DNA of 64,000 nucleotides from Acinetobacter sp. ANC 4204 (GTDB lineage Bacteria > Pseudomonadota > Gammaproteobacteria > Pseudomonadales > Moraxellaceae). The notes below the pieces were generated by a model. The model searched no databases, had not been told where the DNA came from, and was given only the letters and a program-made list of their open reading frames with translations. This document shows positions 10,411 through 19,872 of the stretch, piece by piece (position 1 is the stretch's first letter; the number at the start of each line of letters is the position of its first letter). The translations under genes were made by a program, and so were the position numbers. The stretch covers positions 310,001-374,000 of the forward strand of contig NZ_NEFZ01000001.1 of assembly GCF_002135205.1 (NCBI RefSeq), read 5' to 3'.

Positions 10411-11433
10411 TTAATTAAACACATTATTTAAATACACAACACGCTCGGTCGTTTTTTGGTTAAAGCACTTGGTATATTGCAATTGTTGATCTTGGGCACG
10501 TAACGCATCATCCCAATATTGTGACTGTTTTTGATAGGTTTCTTTTTCACTATCCGCCATTTGGTAGACACTTTTCTGAGAAATCACTTTACAGTCTACA
10601 TCACGTTTTTCAAACCACTCGGTTTGGTCTTGTTGTAGCTGCTGTTTTTGTTCCTCAGTCAAGTTATCCCAAGTTTGATTCAGGCGTTCCACCACTTTGA
10701 CTTGGTCTGCATCCAGTTCTTTTTTACGGATATTCATGGCTTTTTGAGCCAGTTCCATCTGCGCAACTTCTTGCTCGTTATACTGCTTCATATTCGCTTG
10801 GATTTCTGCATTTTCTTTTTCATAGGCTGCAAACTGCACTGCATTTTGTGTTACGAGAACCACACCATCAATCACACCATTTTGATTAGGTACGTTGAGG
10901 CTAATGCCCTCTTTATCTGTTTTTATGATGTTATAGCTAAATGCGCCTTGTAGCTGATCATTGTCCAAACGGAGTGAGTATTCACCATCTTCTAGGACAT
11001 CGCGTAGAGTACTTTGATAACCATCTTCACACTCTTCACATGGACGCGCTAAAAATGCATTTTCAGCACGTTTCTGTAAACCTTTCGGGAAAATCACCAC
11101 CAACTGGCTTTCACAGTCCAACTGCTTTGCTGTTTCTGGTTTTTCTGTGATTGTTGAAATGCCTTTAATTTCAAAACGAATGCCTTTATTAATTTGCGCT
11201 AATAGTTTTTCATCTGCCTCATATTCACGACTATCACGTAAACGGCGGTCTAAGGCTTTTAAATATTCCGTTTTTAAATGTGCTTGAATTTGTTCGACAT
11301 TGGCAGGGGCTGTACAACTCCAATCCGACATATCTTGCGTCTCAGCAGCTGTTTCTGTTTTGTTCTCTGAACGATTGCAAGCACTCAAAAATAAGCTGCT
11401 CAAGATTAAGCTGGCAAAAATTGTTTTCTTCAT
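10411..11433 (-). CDS. Lipoprotein with C-terminal LprI/DUF1311-like region
   Basis: This exported lipoprotein of about 340 residues opens MKKTIFASLILSSLFLSACN, with LSAC as a lipobox placing the lipidated cysteine near residue 19. I start there rather than at the upstream frame opening (11481). The C-terminal third (EEQKQQLQQDQTEWFEKRD followed by DC) resembles the LprI N-terminal/DUF1311 domain, found in lysozyme-inhibitor-like envelope proteins. The middle contains a PCEECEDG cysteine pair and a charged, probably helical segment. It stands alone between two hairpins. Function unknown; a lysozyme-inhibitor role would only be an analogy. Confidence 0.75.
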   Translation of the reverse strand: MKKTIFASLILSSLFLSACNRSENKTETAAETQDMSDWSCTAPANVEQIQAHLKTEYLKALDRRLRDSREYEADEKLLAQINKGIRFEIKGISTITEKPETAKQLDCESQLVVIFPKGLQKRAENAFLARPCEECEDGYQSTLRDVLEDGEYSLRLDNDQLQGAFSYNIIKTDKEGISLNVPNQNGVIDGVVLVTQNAVQFAAYEKENAEIQANMKQYNEQEVAQMELAQKAMNIRKKELDADQVKVVERLNQTWDNLTEEQKQQLQQDQTEWFEKRDVDCKVISQKSVYQMADSEKETYQKQSQYWDDALRAQDQQLQYTKCFNQKTTERVVYLNNVFN

Positions 11434-11515
11434 CATTGTTATAAACCATAAGGTCGTTGTTTTCGCTGCGTATTTAACCAAAAAATAAAGCTTTACGCGA
11501 GTATATAAATAAAAT

Positions 11516-11535
11516 AACCCTGCCTAAGCAGGGTT
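11516..11535 (-). terminator. Terminator of the OmpA-domain gene
   Basis: The arms AACCCTGC and GCAGGGTT enclose a CTAA loop. On the minus strand a T-rich stretch follows. It lies just after the stop of the gene ending at 11546. Confidence 0.75.
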
Positions 11536-11545
11536 TAAATACCTT

Positions 11546-13003
11546 TTAATTAACCTTTTCAACACCACTTTCGCCTATTTCACGTACGACACCAGTGTCT
11601 GTATTTAAAACTTCAAACTCAATGCGGCGGTTTTTAAACTTACCTTCAGTGGTTTGATTATCTGCAATTGGCTTTTCTTGCCCATAACCGATCGCTCGAA
11701 GCTGTGCAGGATCGACACCTTTAAAAATTAAATAATCCACAACAGCTTGCGCACGGTTTTGCGACAAGGTTTTATTGATACTCGCATCTCCTGTTGCATC
11801 AGTATGTCCTATCACGGTCAGTTTGGCTTGAGGTGCTTTTTGCATCAGAGCCGCTGCCTGATCCAAAATCGACTTATTGGCATCGGGAACTGTAGATGAA
11901 GCCGTGTCAAAGTTGATAATTTGCAAATTTAATGCAGTCGCAACATCTAATGCTCGAACTTGCGCTGGGTTAATTTCAGCTAATGCACGTTCAGCATCAC
12001 TAATACTGGTATCAATTGCACGATTCACATCTAGTGGTTGCTGTGTTGTAAGCTTCATATCCCTTAATAAAGGTTTAATTTGATCTACTATTTTAGCTGC
12101 ATTGGCTGGATCGTTGGCTTGAATTGAGAGCTGATCACCCAACCAAGTAAGGTTAACATTTGGCACACCTTTTAGGGTACGCAAAACACTGGGGATCACG
12201 TCTTGATCAATAAACGCGGTATGATAAATGTTCTGTGTATCAACCCCACATCCAATGCTGTTGTTAAAAGTTTGCTTCACTTCCTTTTGCAAAATTTCAA
12301 CATAGCTGGCATTCCCCGATAAAATTTGGCAAGTCACCAGATCCCCTGTCGCCCCAGTTGTGATTTGAAATTTTGCAGGTTGGCTGGCGCTCACGTTATT
12401 GGCAGGTGTTATTTCTGAATCTGTTTTATCTGTACAGGTTCTAAAAATAAACGCGAACAACGCAGCTAAAATAATCAAAGCAAAGACTGGCAGTAAAAAA
12501 GAGCGTTTTTCTTCTGATTTAGAGCTATATACACTTGTAGGTGAGACATGTGTAGCCTGCCCCTGTAAAGGATTTACCCCTAATCCAGACAGTAATGCTC
12601 TTGCCCACTCAGGCAGTGCATTGTTAATAGAAGCAGCATTCACCTGTAGCAAATGTAAAATCGCTTCGGGTTCAGAAGAACCTGCCTCTGTCGTTAAAAA
12701 TGCCAAGGCAGGTGTAATCGAACGGCTCAAGGTACTTTCAATTTCATCGGTAGGGGCACTCCCCCTCACTTGTTCGAGAAATTGTTGCTTCAACCCTATA
12801 TGTGATGCAAAAGCATCATTTAAACGTGGGTTGAGCTGCTGTTGAAATGCAGAAATTAACTCAGATTTTGACTTCAATACAGACAGTAAAATAGGTAAAA
12901 AAGATTGAATTGCTTGATTTTTTTCAAGTAAATGTTGTGTATCCCCTTCTAAAACAATAGCAGAGACATTTTGTTTTAGTAAATCCATAAAATCGACATT
13001 CAT
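11546..13003 (-). CDS. OmpA-domain envelope protein with cytoplasmic N-terminal region
   Basis: This 485-residue protein has three parts. Residues 1-165 are helical and without a signal peptide, and resemble DUF937-type sequences. A single membrane segment follows (FLLPVFALIILAALFAFIF, about 170-190). The periplasmic part ends in an OmpA-like peptidoglycan-binding domain with NFDTASSTVPDANKS, VIGHTDATGD and the NRRIEFEVL end. The stretch before the OmpA domain looks like repeated BON-like sequence (YVEILQKEVKQTF, VPNVNLTWLGDQLSI). It probably ties the inner membrane to the cell wall. The topology is predicted from the sequence and the exact function is unknown. Confidence 0.82.
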   Translation of the reverse strand: MNVDFMDLLKQNVSAIVLEGDTQHLLEKNQAIQSFLPILLSVLKSKSELISAFQQQLNPRLNDAFASHIGLKQQFLEQVRGSAPTDEIESTLSRSITPALAFLTTEAGSSEPEAILHLLQVNAASINNALPEWARALLSGLGVNPLQGQATHVSPTSVYSSKSEEKRSFLLPVFALIILAALFAFIFRTCTDKTDSEITPANNVSASQPAKFQITTGATGDLVTCQILSGNASYVEILQKEVKQTFNNSIGCGVDTQNIYHTAFIDQDVIPSVLRTLKGVPNVNLTWLGDQLSIQANDPANAAKIVDQIKPLLRDMKLTTQQPLDVNRAIDTSISDAERALAEINPAQVRALDVATALNLQIINFDTASSTVPDANKSILDQAAALMQKAPQAKLTVIGHTDATGDASINKTLSQNRAQAVVDYLIFKGVDPAQLRAIGYGQEKPIADNQTTEGKFKNRRIEFEVLNTDTGVVREIGESGVEKVN

Positions 13004-13116
13004 GAAATCTTACCCCCACTTTTTTCGCATTGTTTTCATTGTCATTTTTTAGTTTATCTGCTCATTTTTTGTACTTTGTAAAATATTGTATTTACATTAC
13101 TTTTCGTCAAATCAAT

Positions 13117-13143
13117 AAAAAAGCCAGCCTAAGCTGACTTTTT
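13117..13143 (-). terminator. Terminator of the pyrB-pyrC' operon
   Basis: On the minus strand GTCAGC-TTAG-GCTGGC forms a 6-bp stem, including one G-U pair, and is followed by TTTTTT. It lies about 30 nt after the pyrC' stop. Confidence 0.8.
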
Positions 13144-13170
13144 AGTCGATTTTGAAATATAAGCTGGAAC

Positions 13171-14406
13171 TTAAGAAATAAAAGTTTTTATAACTTTACC
13201 TTTCACGACTTGATTGATTAAAGGTGTATTTTTCCCTTGCGACAAAATATTGTCTTTATTCACAATCCAATCTAACTCTGGGTCAACCAATACCCAGCCT
13301 GCTTCAACAGTCCAACGTTCAAGCATATTTGCTACTGTTGCTGGTGCAGTTGTGACTTTCTCAACCCATTCCAAAGGACTAAATAAACCTTCGCGTACCA
13401 ATTGCACACCGAAAGCCACATAGGTATCAAAAGCGCTAATGCCTGGCTGTGTTTCAGCAAATGGCGCTAGCTTTGCAGAACTGCTCAATGGTTCATGATG
13501 GGTACAAATTGCGTCGATCACGCCATTTTTCACACCTTGGCGAAGGAACTCTTTATCTGACTCAGCACGTAGTGGTGGACGAACATGCGCAAGTGAGTTG
13601 AAACCATCAATCAACTGATCTGTTAAGTGCAGTTGATGCATCGCCACATCACAGGTAACTGGCAAACCTTTATCTTTAGCAATTTTGATCAAATTCACAG
13701 AAGCACCTGTAGACAGCAAACCAAAGTGTGCACGAACACCCGTTGCTTCAATCATCAACAAATACTTGGCAATCGCAATGGTTTCAGCAATTGCAGGAAT
13801 CATCGGTAAACCTTGACGGGATGCAACGAAACCCTCGTGCACACAACCATCTTTGGCAATTTGTGGTTCCTCTGCATAAAACACCACAGTCATGCCTAGG
13901 CCTGCCGCATACTCTAAAGTACGTAGTACAACATCATCATCTGCAAAAGGCGCATTGGCATTTGACACTGCCGTACAACCGCCCTTTTTCAAACCTGCCA
14001 TATTTGCAGGTTGCTTGCCTTGTAAGCCTTGGGTTTGGGCACCAATCACTTCTAGATAAATACCACCATCCAACATGGCTTTTTCCATCAGACCATGAAT
14101 CAAAGCACCATTATCTTGCACAATTGGTTTGGAGTCTGGTGGTGTAAACACATGTAAAATACCATTTTCACGTGCAGCACGACCCTCTGACTTTAATGTC
14201 CCGTGCTGTTGCTGACCTGGTTCACGTAGGCGTGCACATAAGTCCACCATAGTTGGCATCAACCATTTACCATGTCCATCCATAGTTTCTGTGATGTCAG
14301 CTGTTTCAGAAACCAACTTGCCATTTTCCACATATACTGTTTGAACCGTATCTGTTTGATGAATTGGGTCAAGGACACGTACATTTTCAATTTTTACAAC
14401 AGTCAT
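13171..14406 (-). CDS. pyrX: Catalytically inactive dihydroorotase-like subunit (PyrC')
   Basis: This 411-residue protein has the dihydroorotase/amidohydrolase fold but has lost the metal centre. The usual DxHxH motif before LREPG reads DLCARLREPG. The HxxH-type motif before ST reads HFGLLST. The catalytic aspartate position, usually TDHAP, reads THHEP. This is the pattern of PyrC' (also called PyrX) proteins, which do not catalyse but bind aspartate carbamoyltransferase and are needed for its dodecameric assembly in pseudomonads. Its gene starts 12 nt after pyrB, fitting a co-translated partner. An active dihydroorotase should be encoded elsewhere. Confidence 0.9.
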   Translation of the reverse strand: MTVVKIENVRVLDPIHQTDTVQTVYVENGKLVSETADITETMDGHGKWLMPTMVDLCARLREPGQQQHGTLKSEGRAARENGILHVFTPPDSKPIVQDNGALIHGLMEKAMLDGGIYLEVIGAQTQGLQGKQPANMAGLKKGGCTAVSNANAPFADDDVVLRTLEYAAGLGMTVVFYAEEPQIAKDGCVHEGFVASRQGLPMIPAIAETIAIAKYLLMIEATGVRAHFGLLSTGASVNLIKIAKDKGLPVTCDVAMHQLHLTDQLIDGFNSLAHVRPPLRAESDKEFLRQGVKNGVIDAICTHHEPLSSSAKLAPFAETQPGISAFDTYVAFGVQLVREGLFSPLEWVEKVTTAPATVANMLERWTVEAGWVLVDPELDWIVNKDNILSQGKNTPLINQVVKGKVIKTFIS

Positions 14407-14417
14407 GACTTATTTCC

Positions 14418-15434
14418 TTACACCGCAATCGCGTCTAACAAACCTTGCTCTTGCAGTTGACCTTGCATTGCAAGCGCCAAAACTGCCATACGTACTGCAA
14501 TCCCGTTGGTCACCTGATTTAAAATCACCGACTGTGGGCCATCGGCAATACTGGAATCAATCTCTACACCACGGTTCATAGGCCCCGGATGCATCACGAT
14601 GCAATCAGGTTTCGCCATCGCAAGGCGTTCTTTGTTTAAACCGTACATTTTATAGAATTCAGCTTGAGATGACAGCGCAGGCGAATCAATACGTTCATTT
14701 TGAATACGTAGGGTAATAATCACATCGCAGTCTTTAATCCCTGCTTCCATGTTATTAAAGAGGCGTACACCTTCACCATATTCATCAAAACCATAGGGCA
14801 ACAGTGTATTCGGTGCAATCACGCGAATGTCTTTACAGCCCAAAGTTTGTAATGCAGCAACATCTGAACGTGCAACGCGTGAATGTTTAATATCACCAAT
14901 GATAGCAATTGAAATATCTTCAAATTTCTTTTTGGTTTCACGGCGAATGGTTAACATGTCCAACATGGCTTGTGTTGGATGTGCATGACGACCATCACCT
15001 GCATTAATAATTGCGACATGTGGACAAACAGTTTGGGCAATGAAATGTGCGGCACCTGACGATGAATGACGTACCACAAAAATATCTGCCGCCATCGCTT
15101 CTAAGTTCCACAAAGTGTCTCTTAGCGTCTCACCTTTGGAAGTACTCGAACGTGCGATATCAATATTTAATACATTTGCAGAAAGACGTTTTGCAGCAGC
15201 TTCAAAAGTGGTACGAGTACGGGTTGAGTTTTCAAAGAAGAGATTCATGACCGTTCGACCTTCTAAGAGGTTGTTCGTCATCAGCTGATTTTGGTCATTA
15301 AAAAAGGACTGCGCAGTGTCCAATATTTTTGTAAGAGTTTCTTTAGAAAGACCTTCGATGGTAAGGAAGTGTTTGAGATGACCATCTTGGTTGAGTTGAA
15401 TCTGACTCGGAGTATGCAGTGCTGCCAAGTGCAT
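14418..15434 (-). CDS. pyrB: Aspartate carbamoyltransferase catalytic subunit
   Basis: This 338-residue protein condenses carbamoyl phosphate with aspartate in pyrimidine synthesis. The carbamoyl-phosphate loop [12 protein letters not shown] is at about residues 69-80. [12 protein letters not shown] and the preceding [12 protein letters not shown] region mark the aspartate-binding half. AAGGA lies 7 nt before the ATG. It is longer than the E. coli catalytic chain (about 310), as usual for enzymes that associate with a PyrC-like partner. No pyrI regulatory gene is adjacent. Confidence 0.95.
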   Translation of the reverse strand: MHLAALHTPSQIQLNQDGHLKHFLTIEGLSKETLTKILDTAQSFFNDQNQLMTNNLLEGRTVMNLFFENSTRTRTTFEAAAKRLSANVLNIDIARSSTSKGETLRDTLWNLEAMAADIFVVRHSSSGAAHFIAQTVCPHVAIINAGDGRHAHPTQAMLDMLTIRRETKKKFEDISIAIIGDIKHSRVARSDVAALQTLGCKDIRVIAPNTLLPYGFDEYGEGVRLFNNMEAGIKDCDVIITLRIQNERIDSPALSSQAEFYKMYGLNKERLAMAKPDCIVMHPGPMNRGVEIDSSIADGPQSVILNQVTNGIAVRMAVLALAMQGQLQEQGLLDAIAV

Positions 15435-15463
15435 GAGAGATTCCTTCTACGTTAAGTTAACGC

Positions 15464-15469
15464 ATTATA
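15464..15469 (-). promoter_or_regulatory. -10 element upstream of pyrB
   Basis: A perfect TATAAT on the minus strand lies 30 nt upstream of the pyrB start, and the palindrome GTTAAGTTAAC (15451-15461) falls near the expected transcription start. The -35 region is poor (about TCCAAA). The resulting leader of about 25 nt is too short for a classical pyrB attenuator. Confidence 0.5.
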
Positions 15470-15684
15470 CAGATTTTCTTTTTAATTTGGACCTCAGTTT
15501 AAAACAATTGCCTTAATTATCATCGGCTTCAAAACTAAGATTATGAAATTCTTATTTATTATTTCAATTAGTTAAATTAAACATTTTTTAGCATCTATTT
15601 TCTCAAAATTTTACTCAAATCCATTGAGGATCATCTAGCACATTGCACATTCTTTCACCGATACGTTTCGCATCGCTATAAAAA

Positions 15685-15702
15685 AGCCCTCTTTCGAGAG
15701 CT
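15685..15702 (-). terminator. Terminator of the small gene at 15722-16075
   Basis: On the minus strand AGCTCTC-GAAA-GAGGGCT is a 7-bp stem with one G-U pair and a GNRA loop, followed by TTTTTT. Confidence 0.8.
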
Positions 15703-15721
15703 GATCAAATTTGAATGATTG

Positions 15722-16075
15722 TTATCGTAAAGCACCAATATAGTGATGCGACACTTGAGCTCGGTAAATTTCTTCTTCGGTTGCTCCTGACTCATAGCGA
15801 CTGTTATTCATGTTTTTTGGTTGCTCGATAGCTTCTGGTTCCTCATAGTTGAATAAGTCCATAACACTATCTAAACGGCTCACCAAACGAATCAATTCGG
15901 CATCCTCTGTGCTTAAAGCCAACTCCGCCATTTGACGCGCATAACTTGGATTTTCAACTAAATAAAGCACATCAATTACGCGCCCCGATACGCGGCGCAG
16001 ACGTGCGTAAAGTAAAGTTGCAATTGAAAAAGTATCAGCATGACTTACAACACCTCGGTCTAACTTGGTCGACAT
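15722..16075 (-). CDS. Small conserved-looking hypothetical protein
   Basis: This 117-residue soluble protein has no signal peptide or membrane segment. The N-terminal 80 residues are predicted helical (IATLLYARLRRVSGRVIDVLYLVENPSYARQMAELAL), and a charged tail follows. The codon use matches its neighbours, and the frame is followed by its own terminator, so it is a real gene. I do not recognise a family. It is divergent from rlmKL and separate from pyrB. Confidence 0.7.
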   Translation of the reverse strand: MSTKLDRGVVSHADTFSIATLLYARLRRVSGRVIDVLYLVENPSYARQMAELALSTEDAELIRLVSRLDSVMDLFNYEEPEAIEQPKNMNNSRYESGATEEEIYRAQVSHHYIGALR

Positions 16076-16305
16076 ATTCTTCCCCTTTCAAATGAAAAAT
16101 ATTTACTGATGACTTATAAAAATCATTCAATAAATTAAACTTGCAAGGATTTAGCAAAATGCGTACCAAAAACGTTATTGTTCACATGGCAATTCATTTA
16201 TTTTGCTATTTCCTAAAGCTAGAAGCACATTAAAAAAACCATTCAGAGGCAAAATACGTTAAACTTTAGCGAGTTTATTTTGTTTTATTTTGGTCTCTCA
16301 AATTT

Positions 16306-18510
16306 ATGAATACCGCTTCACGTTTAAGCAGCTATTGGGTTACTTGTGCTGATGGGTTAGAAACCTTACTCCAAGAAGAATTAGAAGGTTTAGGTGTTCA
16401 AAACATTGAACGTTTCCCTGGGCGTTTAGTTTTCAAAGGCACTCTTGAGCATGCCTATCGCATTTGTATGTGGTCGCGTCTTGCATCACGTGTACTCACG
16501 CCTATTCACGTCCACGAATTAGAACGTAGTCATGATGCACGTGATGTTGCTGAAGAGCTCTATGAAGGTGCAATCAATTTTGATTGGTCTCTGATTTTTG
16601 CACCACAAAGTACCTTTGCTGTACGTTTACATATTGAACGTGAAATTAAGGTCAACAGCCAGTTTGCAACGCTACGTGTAAAAGACGGTATCGTCGATTC
16701 GTTTATGGAAGCTGTGGGTAAGCGCCCAAGTATTGACATTAAGCAACCTGAAATTACCATTTATGCACTCGCAGGCAAAACTGAACACACCTACTGTTTA
16801 GACTTATCTGGTGACTCACTGCATAAACGTGGCTACCGTCGTTATATGACCGATGCCCCAATTAAAGAAAACTTAGCGGCTGCGATTTTACAAAAAGCCA
16901 AACTGCTGTCAAAAAGACCCGATATTTTCCTCGATCCAATGTGTGGTTCAGGGACATTCATTATTGAAGCGTTGATGATGCTGACAGACCGTGCACCCGG
17001 CTTAGTCCGTCGTTTCGGTTTCAATGGTTGGAATGGTCATAATCACGAACTATGGATGAGCATCAAAGCGGAAGCAGCTGATCGCCATCAAGCAGCTTTG
17101 GAGCAACCGCTCCCTAAGTTCTATGCTTTTGATGCTGACTGGGAAGCAGTAAAAGCCACCAAACAAAACATCATCGCTGCAGGATTTGAACGTCTACTCG
17201 ACCACATTCAAATCGAAGAACGGACTTTGGCAGATTGGCCAAACTTCGAAGCAGAAGGAAAAACAGCCTTTATTGTGACCAACCCGCCTTATGGTGAGCG
17301 CTTAGGCGATAAGGCCTCTAACCGTGCTTTATATTTAGGCTTGTCCGCATTACTGCAAAAGAACTTCCCAAATCAGACCGCAGCGGTTATCGCAGCAGCC
17401 GTTGAACAAGCCGATGTATTGGCGCTGAATGACCCGCAAACCATGCGTTTGATGAATGGTAAACTGCCAATTTACGTGCGTTCAGGTTCCGTGAAACCTG
17501 TTGCAGTGATCAAGCCGTTCTTAGAAACTTGGCAGCCTCAGCAGTTTGAAGCAATTGAAGGCGCTGAAGACTTTGCTAACCGTTTACAAAAGAACATGCA
17601 GACCTTAAAGAAATGGGCGGTAAAAGAAAACATTCACTGTTTACGTTTATATGATGCTGACCTTCCCGACTTTAACGTTGCAGTCGATTTGTATGGCGAA
17701 CGTTTACATGTACAAGAATACGCACCACCGAAAAAAATCGATCCTGAAAAAGCCAAGAAACGTTTCAATCTCGCTTTACAGGCGATTCGTGCTGTAACAG
17801 GTTTAGGCCGTGATGCGATCTTTATCAAAACACGTGCTCGCCAAGAAGGTAAAAACCAGTACACCAAACAAAGTACGGCTTCAAAACGTTTTATCGTGCA
17901 AGAAGGCAAAGCAAAAATCTTAGTTAACTTAACTGATTACTTAGATACTGGCTTGTTCTTAGACCACCGTCAAATCCGCTTACGCATCGCACAAGAAGCG
18001 CGTGGTAAGCACTTCTTGAACTTGTATAGTTATACCTCTACAGCCAGCTTACATGCAGCTTTAGGTGGTGCGGCAAGTACAACCAGCGTCGATCTGTCAA
18101 ACACCTATTTGAGTTGGTCTAAAGAAAACTTCGTCTTGAATGGCTTAACGGTCGATCATGCCGATGAACAACATCAGTTCTTTGCCAGCGATTGTTTTGA
18201 ATGGTTGAAAGAAGGTCATGAACAGTATGATCTGATCTTTATTGACCCACCAACTTTCTCAAACTCAAAAAAGTTCTACGGTACCTTTGATGTACAACGT
18301 GACCATTTATCATTGCTTAAACGCGCCATGAACCGTTTAACCACAGATGGCACTTTGTACTTTTCAAACAACTACCGTGGCTTTGAAATGGACGAAGAAA
18401 TTTTGGCATTCTTTGATGTCGAAGAAATCACCAGTGAAACCATTGGGCCTGATTTCAAACGTAATCAAAAAATCCATCGGGCATGGAAAATCACCCATCC
18501 AAAAAATTAA
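16306..18510 (+). CDS. rlmL: Bifunctional 23S rRNA methyltransferase (m2G2445 / m7G2069)
   Basis: This 734-residue fusion corresponds to E. coli RlmKL. Residues 1-155 form the THUMP RNA-binding domain. The first methyltransferase domain has FLDPMCGSGTFIIEALMM and the catalytic TNPPYGERLG. The second has DTGLFLDHRQIR, NLYSYTSTASLHAALGGA and FIDPPTFSNSKK. The two domains modify two guanines of helix 74 of 23S rRNA. The ATG at 16306 gives the usual N-terminus. The gene is transcribed alone, and its terminator has been split by an insertion sequence (18592-19862). Confidence 0.95.
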   Translation: MNTASRLSSYWVTCADGLETLLQEELEGLGVQNIERFPGRLVFKGTLEHAYRICMWSRLASRVLTPIHVHELERSHDARDVAEELYEGAINFDWSLIFAPQSTFAVRLHIEREIKVNSQFATLRVKDGIVDSFMEAVGKRPSIDIKQPEITIYALAGKTEHTYCLDLSGDSLHKRGYRRYMTDAPIKENLAAAILQKAKLLSKRPDIFLDPMCGSGTFIIEALMMLTDRAPGLVRRFGFNGWNGHNHELWMSIKAEAADRHQAALEQPLPKFYAFDADWEAVKATKQNIIAAGFERLLDHIQIEERTLADWPNFEAEGKTAFIVTNPPYGERLGDKASNRALYLGLSALLQKNFPNQTAAVIAAAVEQADVLALNDPQTMRLMNGKLPIYVRSGSVKPVAVIKPFLETWQPQQFEAIEGAEDFANRLQKNMQTLKKWAVKENIHCLRLYDADLPDFNVAVDLYGERLHVQEYAPPKKIDPEKAKKRFNLALQAIRAVTGLGRDAIFIKTRARQEGKNQYTKQSTASKRFIVQEGKAKILVNLTDYLDTGLFLDHRQIRLRIAQEARGKHFLNLYSYTSTASLHAALGGAASTTSVDLSNTYLSWSKENFVLNGLTVDHADEQHQFFASDCFEWLKEGHEQYDLIFIDPPTFSNSKKFYGTFDVQRDHLSLLKRAMNRLTTDGTLYFSNNYRGFEMDEEILAFFDVEEITSETIGPDFKRNQKIHRAWKITHPKN

Positions 18511-18581
18511 TGCATTAAAGATGAAACTTGATTTCATCTTCATTAAATTTTACATGGACAATTTTCAAAGATAAAAAGGGA

Positions 18582-18591
18582 CGAAATACGT
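18582..18591. repeat. Target-site duplication, left copy
   Basis: CGAAATACGT occurs directly before the left end of the IS and again at 19863-19872 directly after the right end. A 10-bp duplication is in the range known for IS4-family transposition. Confidence 0.9.
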
Positions 18592-18610
18592 CACTGCTGT
18601 CCCATAAATA

Positions 18611-19801
18611 TCACAAGAAGAACCTCAGCTGAGGTTCTTCTTGCTTATTCCACTTTTTGTCAGGTAAAAACAGAGCCTTCAATGGTTTCCTTTCAAATAA
18701 GTTCACCTGAATAATTCTTAATAATCTTTGAACACTCCATCCTTCCTGCGCCATATGTTTCGCAAAACTCACCAGTAAATAGGCAATTAAGGCAATCCAT
18801 ATTTGTGTTTGGATCGCATTGCGACTACGGCCTAAAAACGATTTCAATTTTAGGTTTTGCTTGATCGCTTTAAAAAATAGTTCTACCTTCCACCGATCTT
18901 TATAAATTGCAGCAATGGTTGATGCAGCGAGATGAAAATTGTTGCTTAGGAATTCAAATGTCCTTTTCTTTTCAGTATCATAAAACTCTATACGTCTTAA
19001 TCGCTTAGGTGCACCACGCTTTTTAGCATAATCACTACTCAACTCAATATATTCATCCGCAAGAATCCCCTTACTGACGAACACATCTTGTTTTGATTTC
19101 ACCTCATAAACTGTCTTTGGTCTCAGCCTAGTGACAAAGCTGACTTTTTGGTTGGTCATGTCTGCAAACCACTGATAATCAACATACCCTTTATCAAATA
19201 CAATGATACTTCCAGGTGGGAATTTGAGTCGTCGACCTTGTACCATGTCATTTTCAATACCATCACCAAGCGCAACAAATTCAGGAATGGTGTTGCTATG
19301 ATTTAACCCAACTGTAAGTTTTATACTGGCTTTGGACTCATGTACTTTTGCCCATTCACACAATGACAGTGAAAGATCAATATGACTCGCATCAAGTGAA
19401 TATAATGGATTTTAAAATCGAAATTTATGAGCAATCTTGGAATTTTCACAATGTTGAAGTAATTGGATAAACAATTGTTGATACAAGCTAGCTGGTTGTT
19501 CTTCATTGATTCTTGCTAGCGTACTTCGTGCAATTCTTTTGGCACCAAGGTGATAAAGCTTTTCCTGTTGTGATTCGAGATTAGACTCAATATCCCTCAA
19601 GCTTTGACGACATGATAATTGAGACATCAAAATAGCAATAAATTGATCCCATCGTGTTGCAGATCTTAATTTTTGTCCTTGATGGTATTGTTTTGCAAGA
19701 CGTTCAAAATCTTGTCTTAAAATGGGTTTGAGTAATTGATGAAATACAGTATTCTGATGTGACAAAACCTGAATCCTTGTAGTTGAAGTGTTTGTTCGCA
19801 C
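18611..19801 (-). pseudogene. IS4-family DDE transposase with premature stop
   Basis: The frame runs 397 codons from ATG 19801 to the TGA at 18611, with one in-frame TAA at about 19412-19414. Both halves are in the same frame, so this is a nonsense change rather than a frameshift. The N half (129 residues) has the DUF4372-like IS4 N-terminal region with SLRDIESNLESQQEKLYHLG. The C half has FDKGYVDYQWF with the second catalytic aspartate and the family signature YKDRWKVELFFKAIK (Y-2-R-3-E-6-K). The first catalytic aspartate is expected in LYSLDASHID, just after the stop codon. Confidence 0.9.
18615..18642. repeat. 28-bp perfect palindrome at the 3' end of the transposase
   Basis: AAGAAGAACCTCAG is followed directly by its reverse complement with no loop. 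It covers the last codons of the transposase, next to its stop, about 9 bp inside the left terminal repeat. As RNA it would form a strong hairpin at the end of the transposase message or block transcription entering from rlmL. Confidence 0.8.
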
Positions 19802-19862
19802 TTATATTTTAACTACTTTGGACTCAGGTTTTTTATTTAAGTCTAACTATGGGACAGCAGTG

Positions 19863-19872
19863 CGAAATACGT
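19863..19872. repeat. Target-site duplication, right copy
   Basis: CGAAATACGT is identical to 18582-18591 and begins at the base after the right terminal repeat. Confidence 0.9.

Larger units (their letters stand above)
18592..19862 (-). mobile_element. IS4-family insertion sequence, 1271 bp, inactive copy
   Basis: The ends are defined by 15-bp perfect terminal inverted repeats, CACTGCTGTCCCATA at 18592-18606 and its complement at 19848-19862, flanked by identical 10-bp direct repeats. One transposase frame fills the element and is broken by an in-frame stop. The insertion is in the terminator between rlmL and the DUF945 gene, so no coding sequence is disrupted. The intact repeats and target duplication suggest a fairly recent insertion. 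I cannot name the exact IS without a database. Confidence 0.92.

Noticed and set aside
12399..12845. 148-codon plus-strand frame inside the OmpA-domain gene
   Set aside because: It is antisense to a well supported gene, with a composition expected of a shadow frame.
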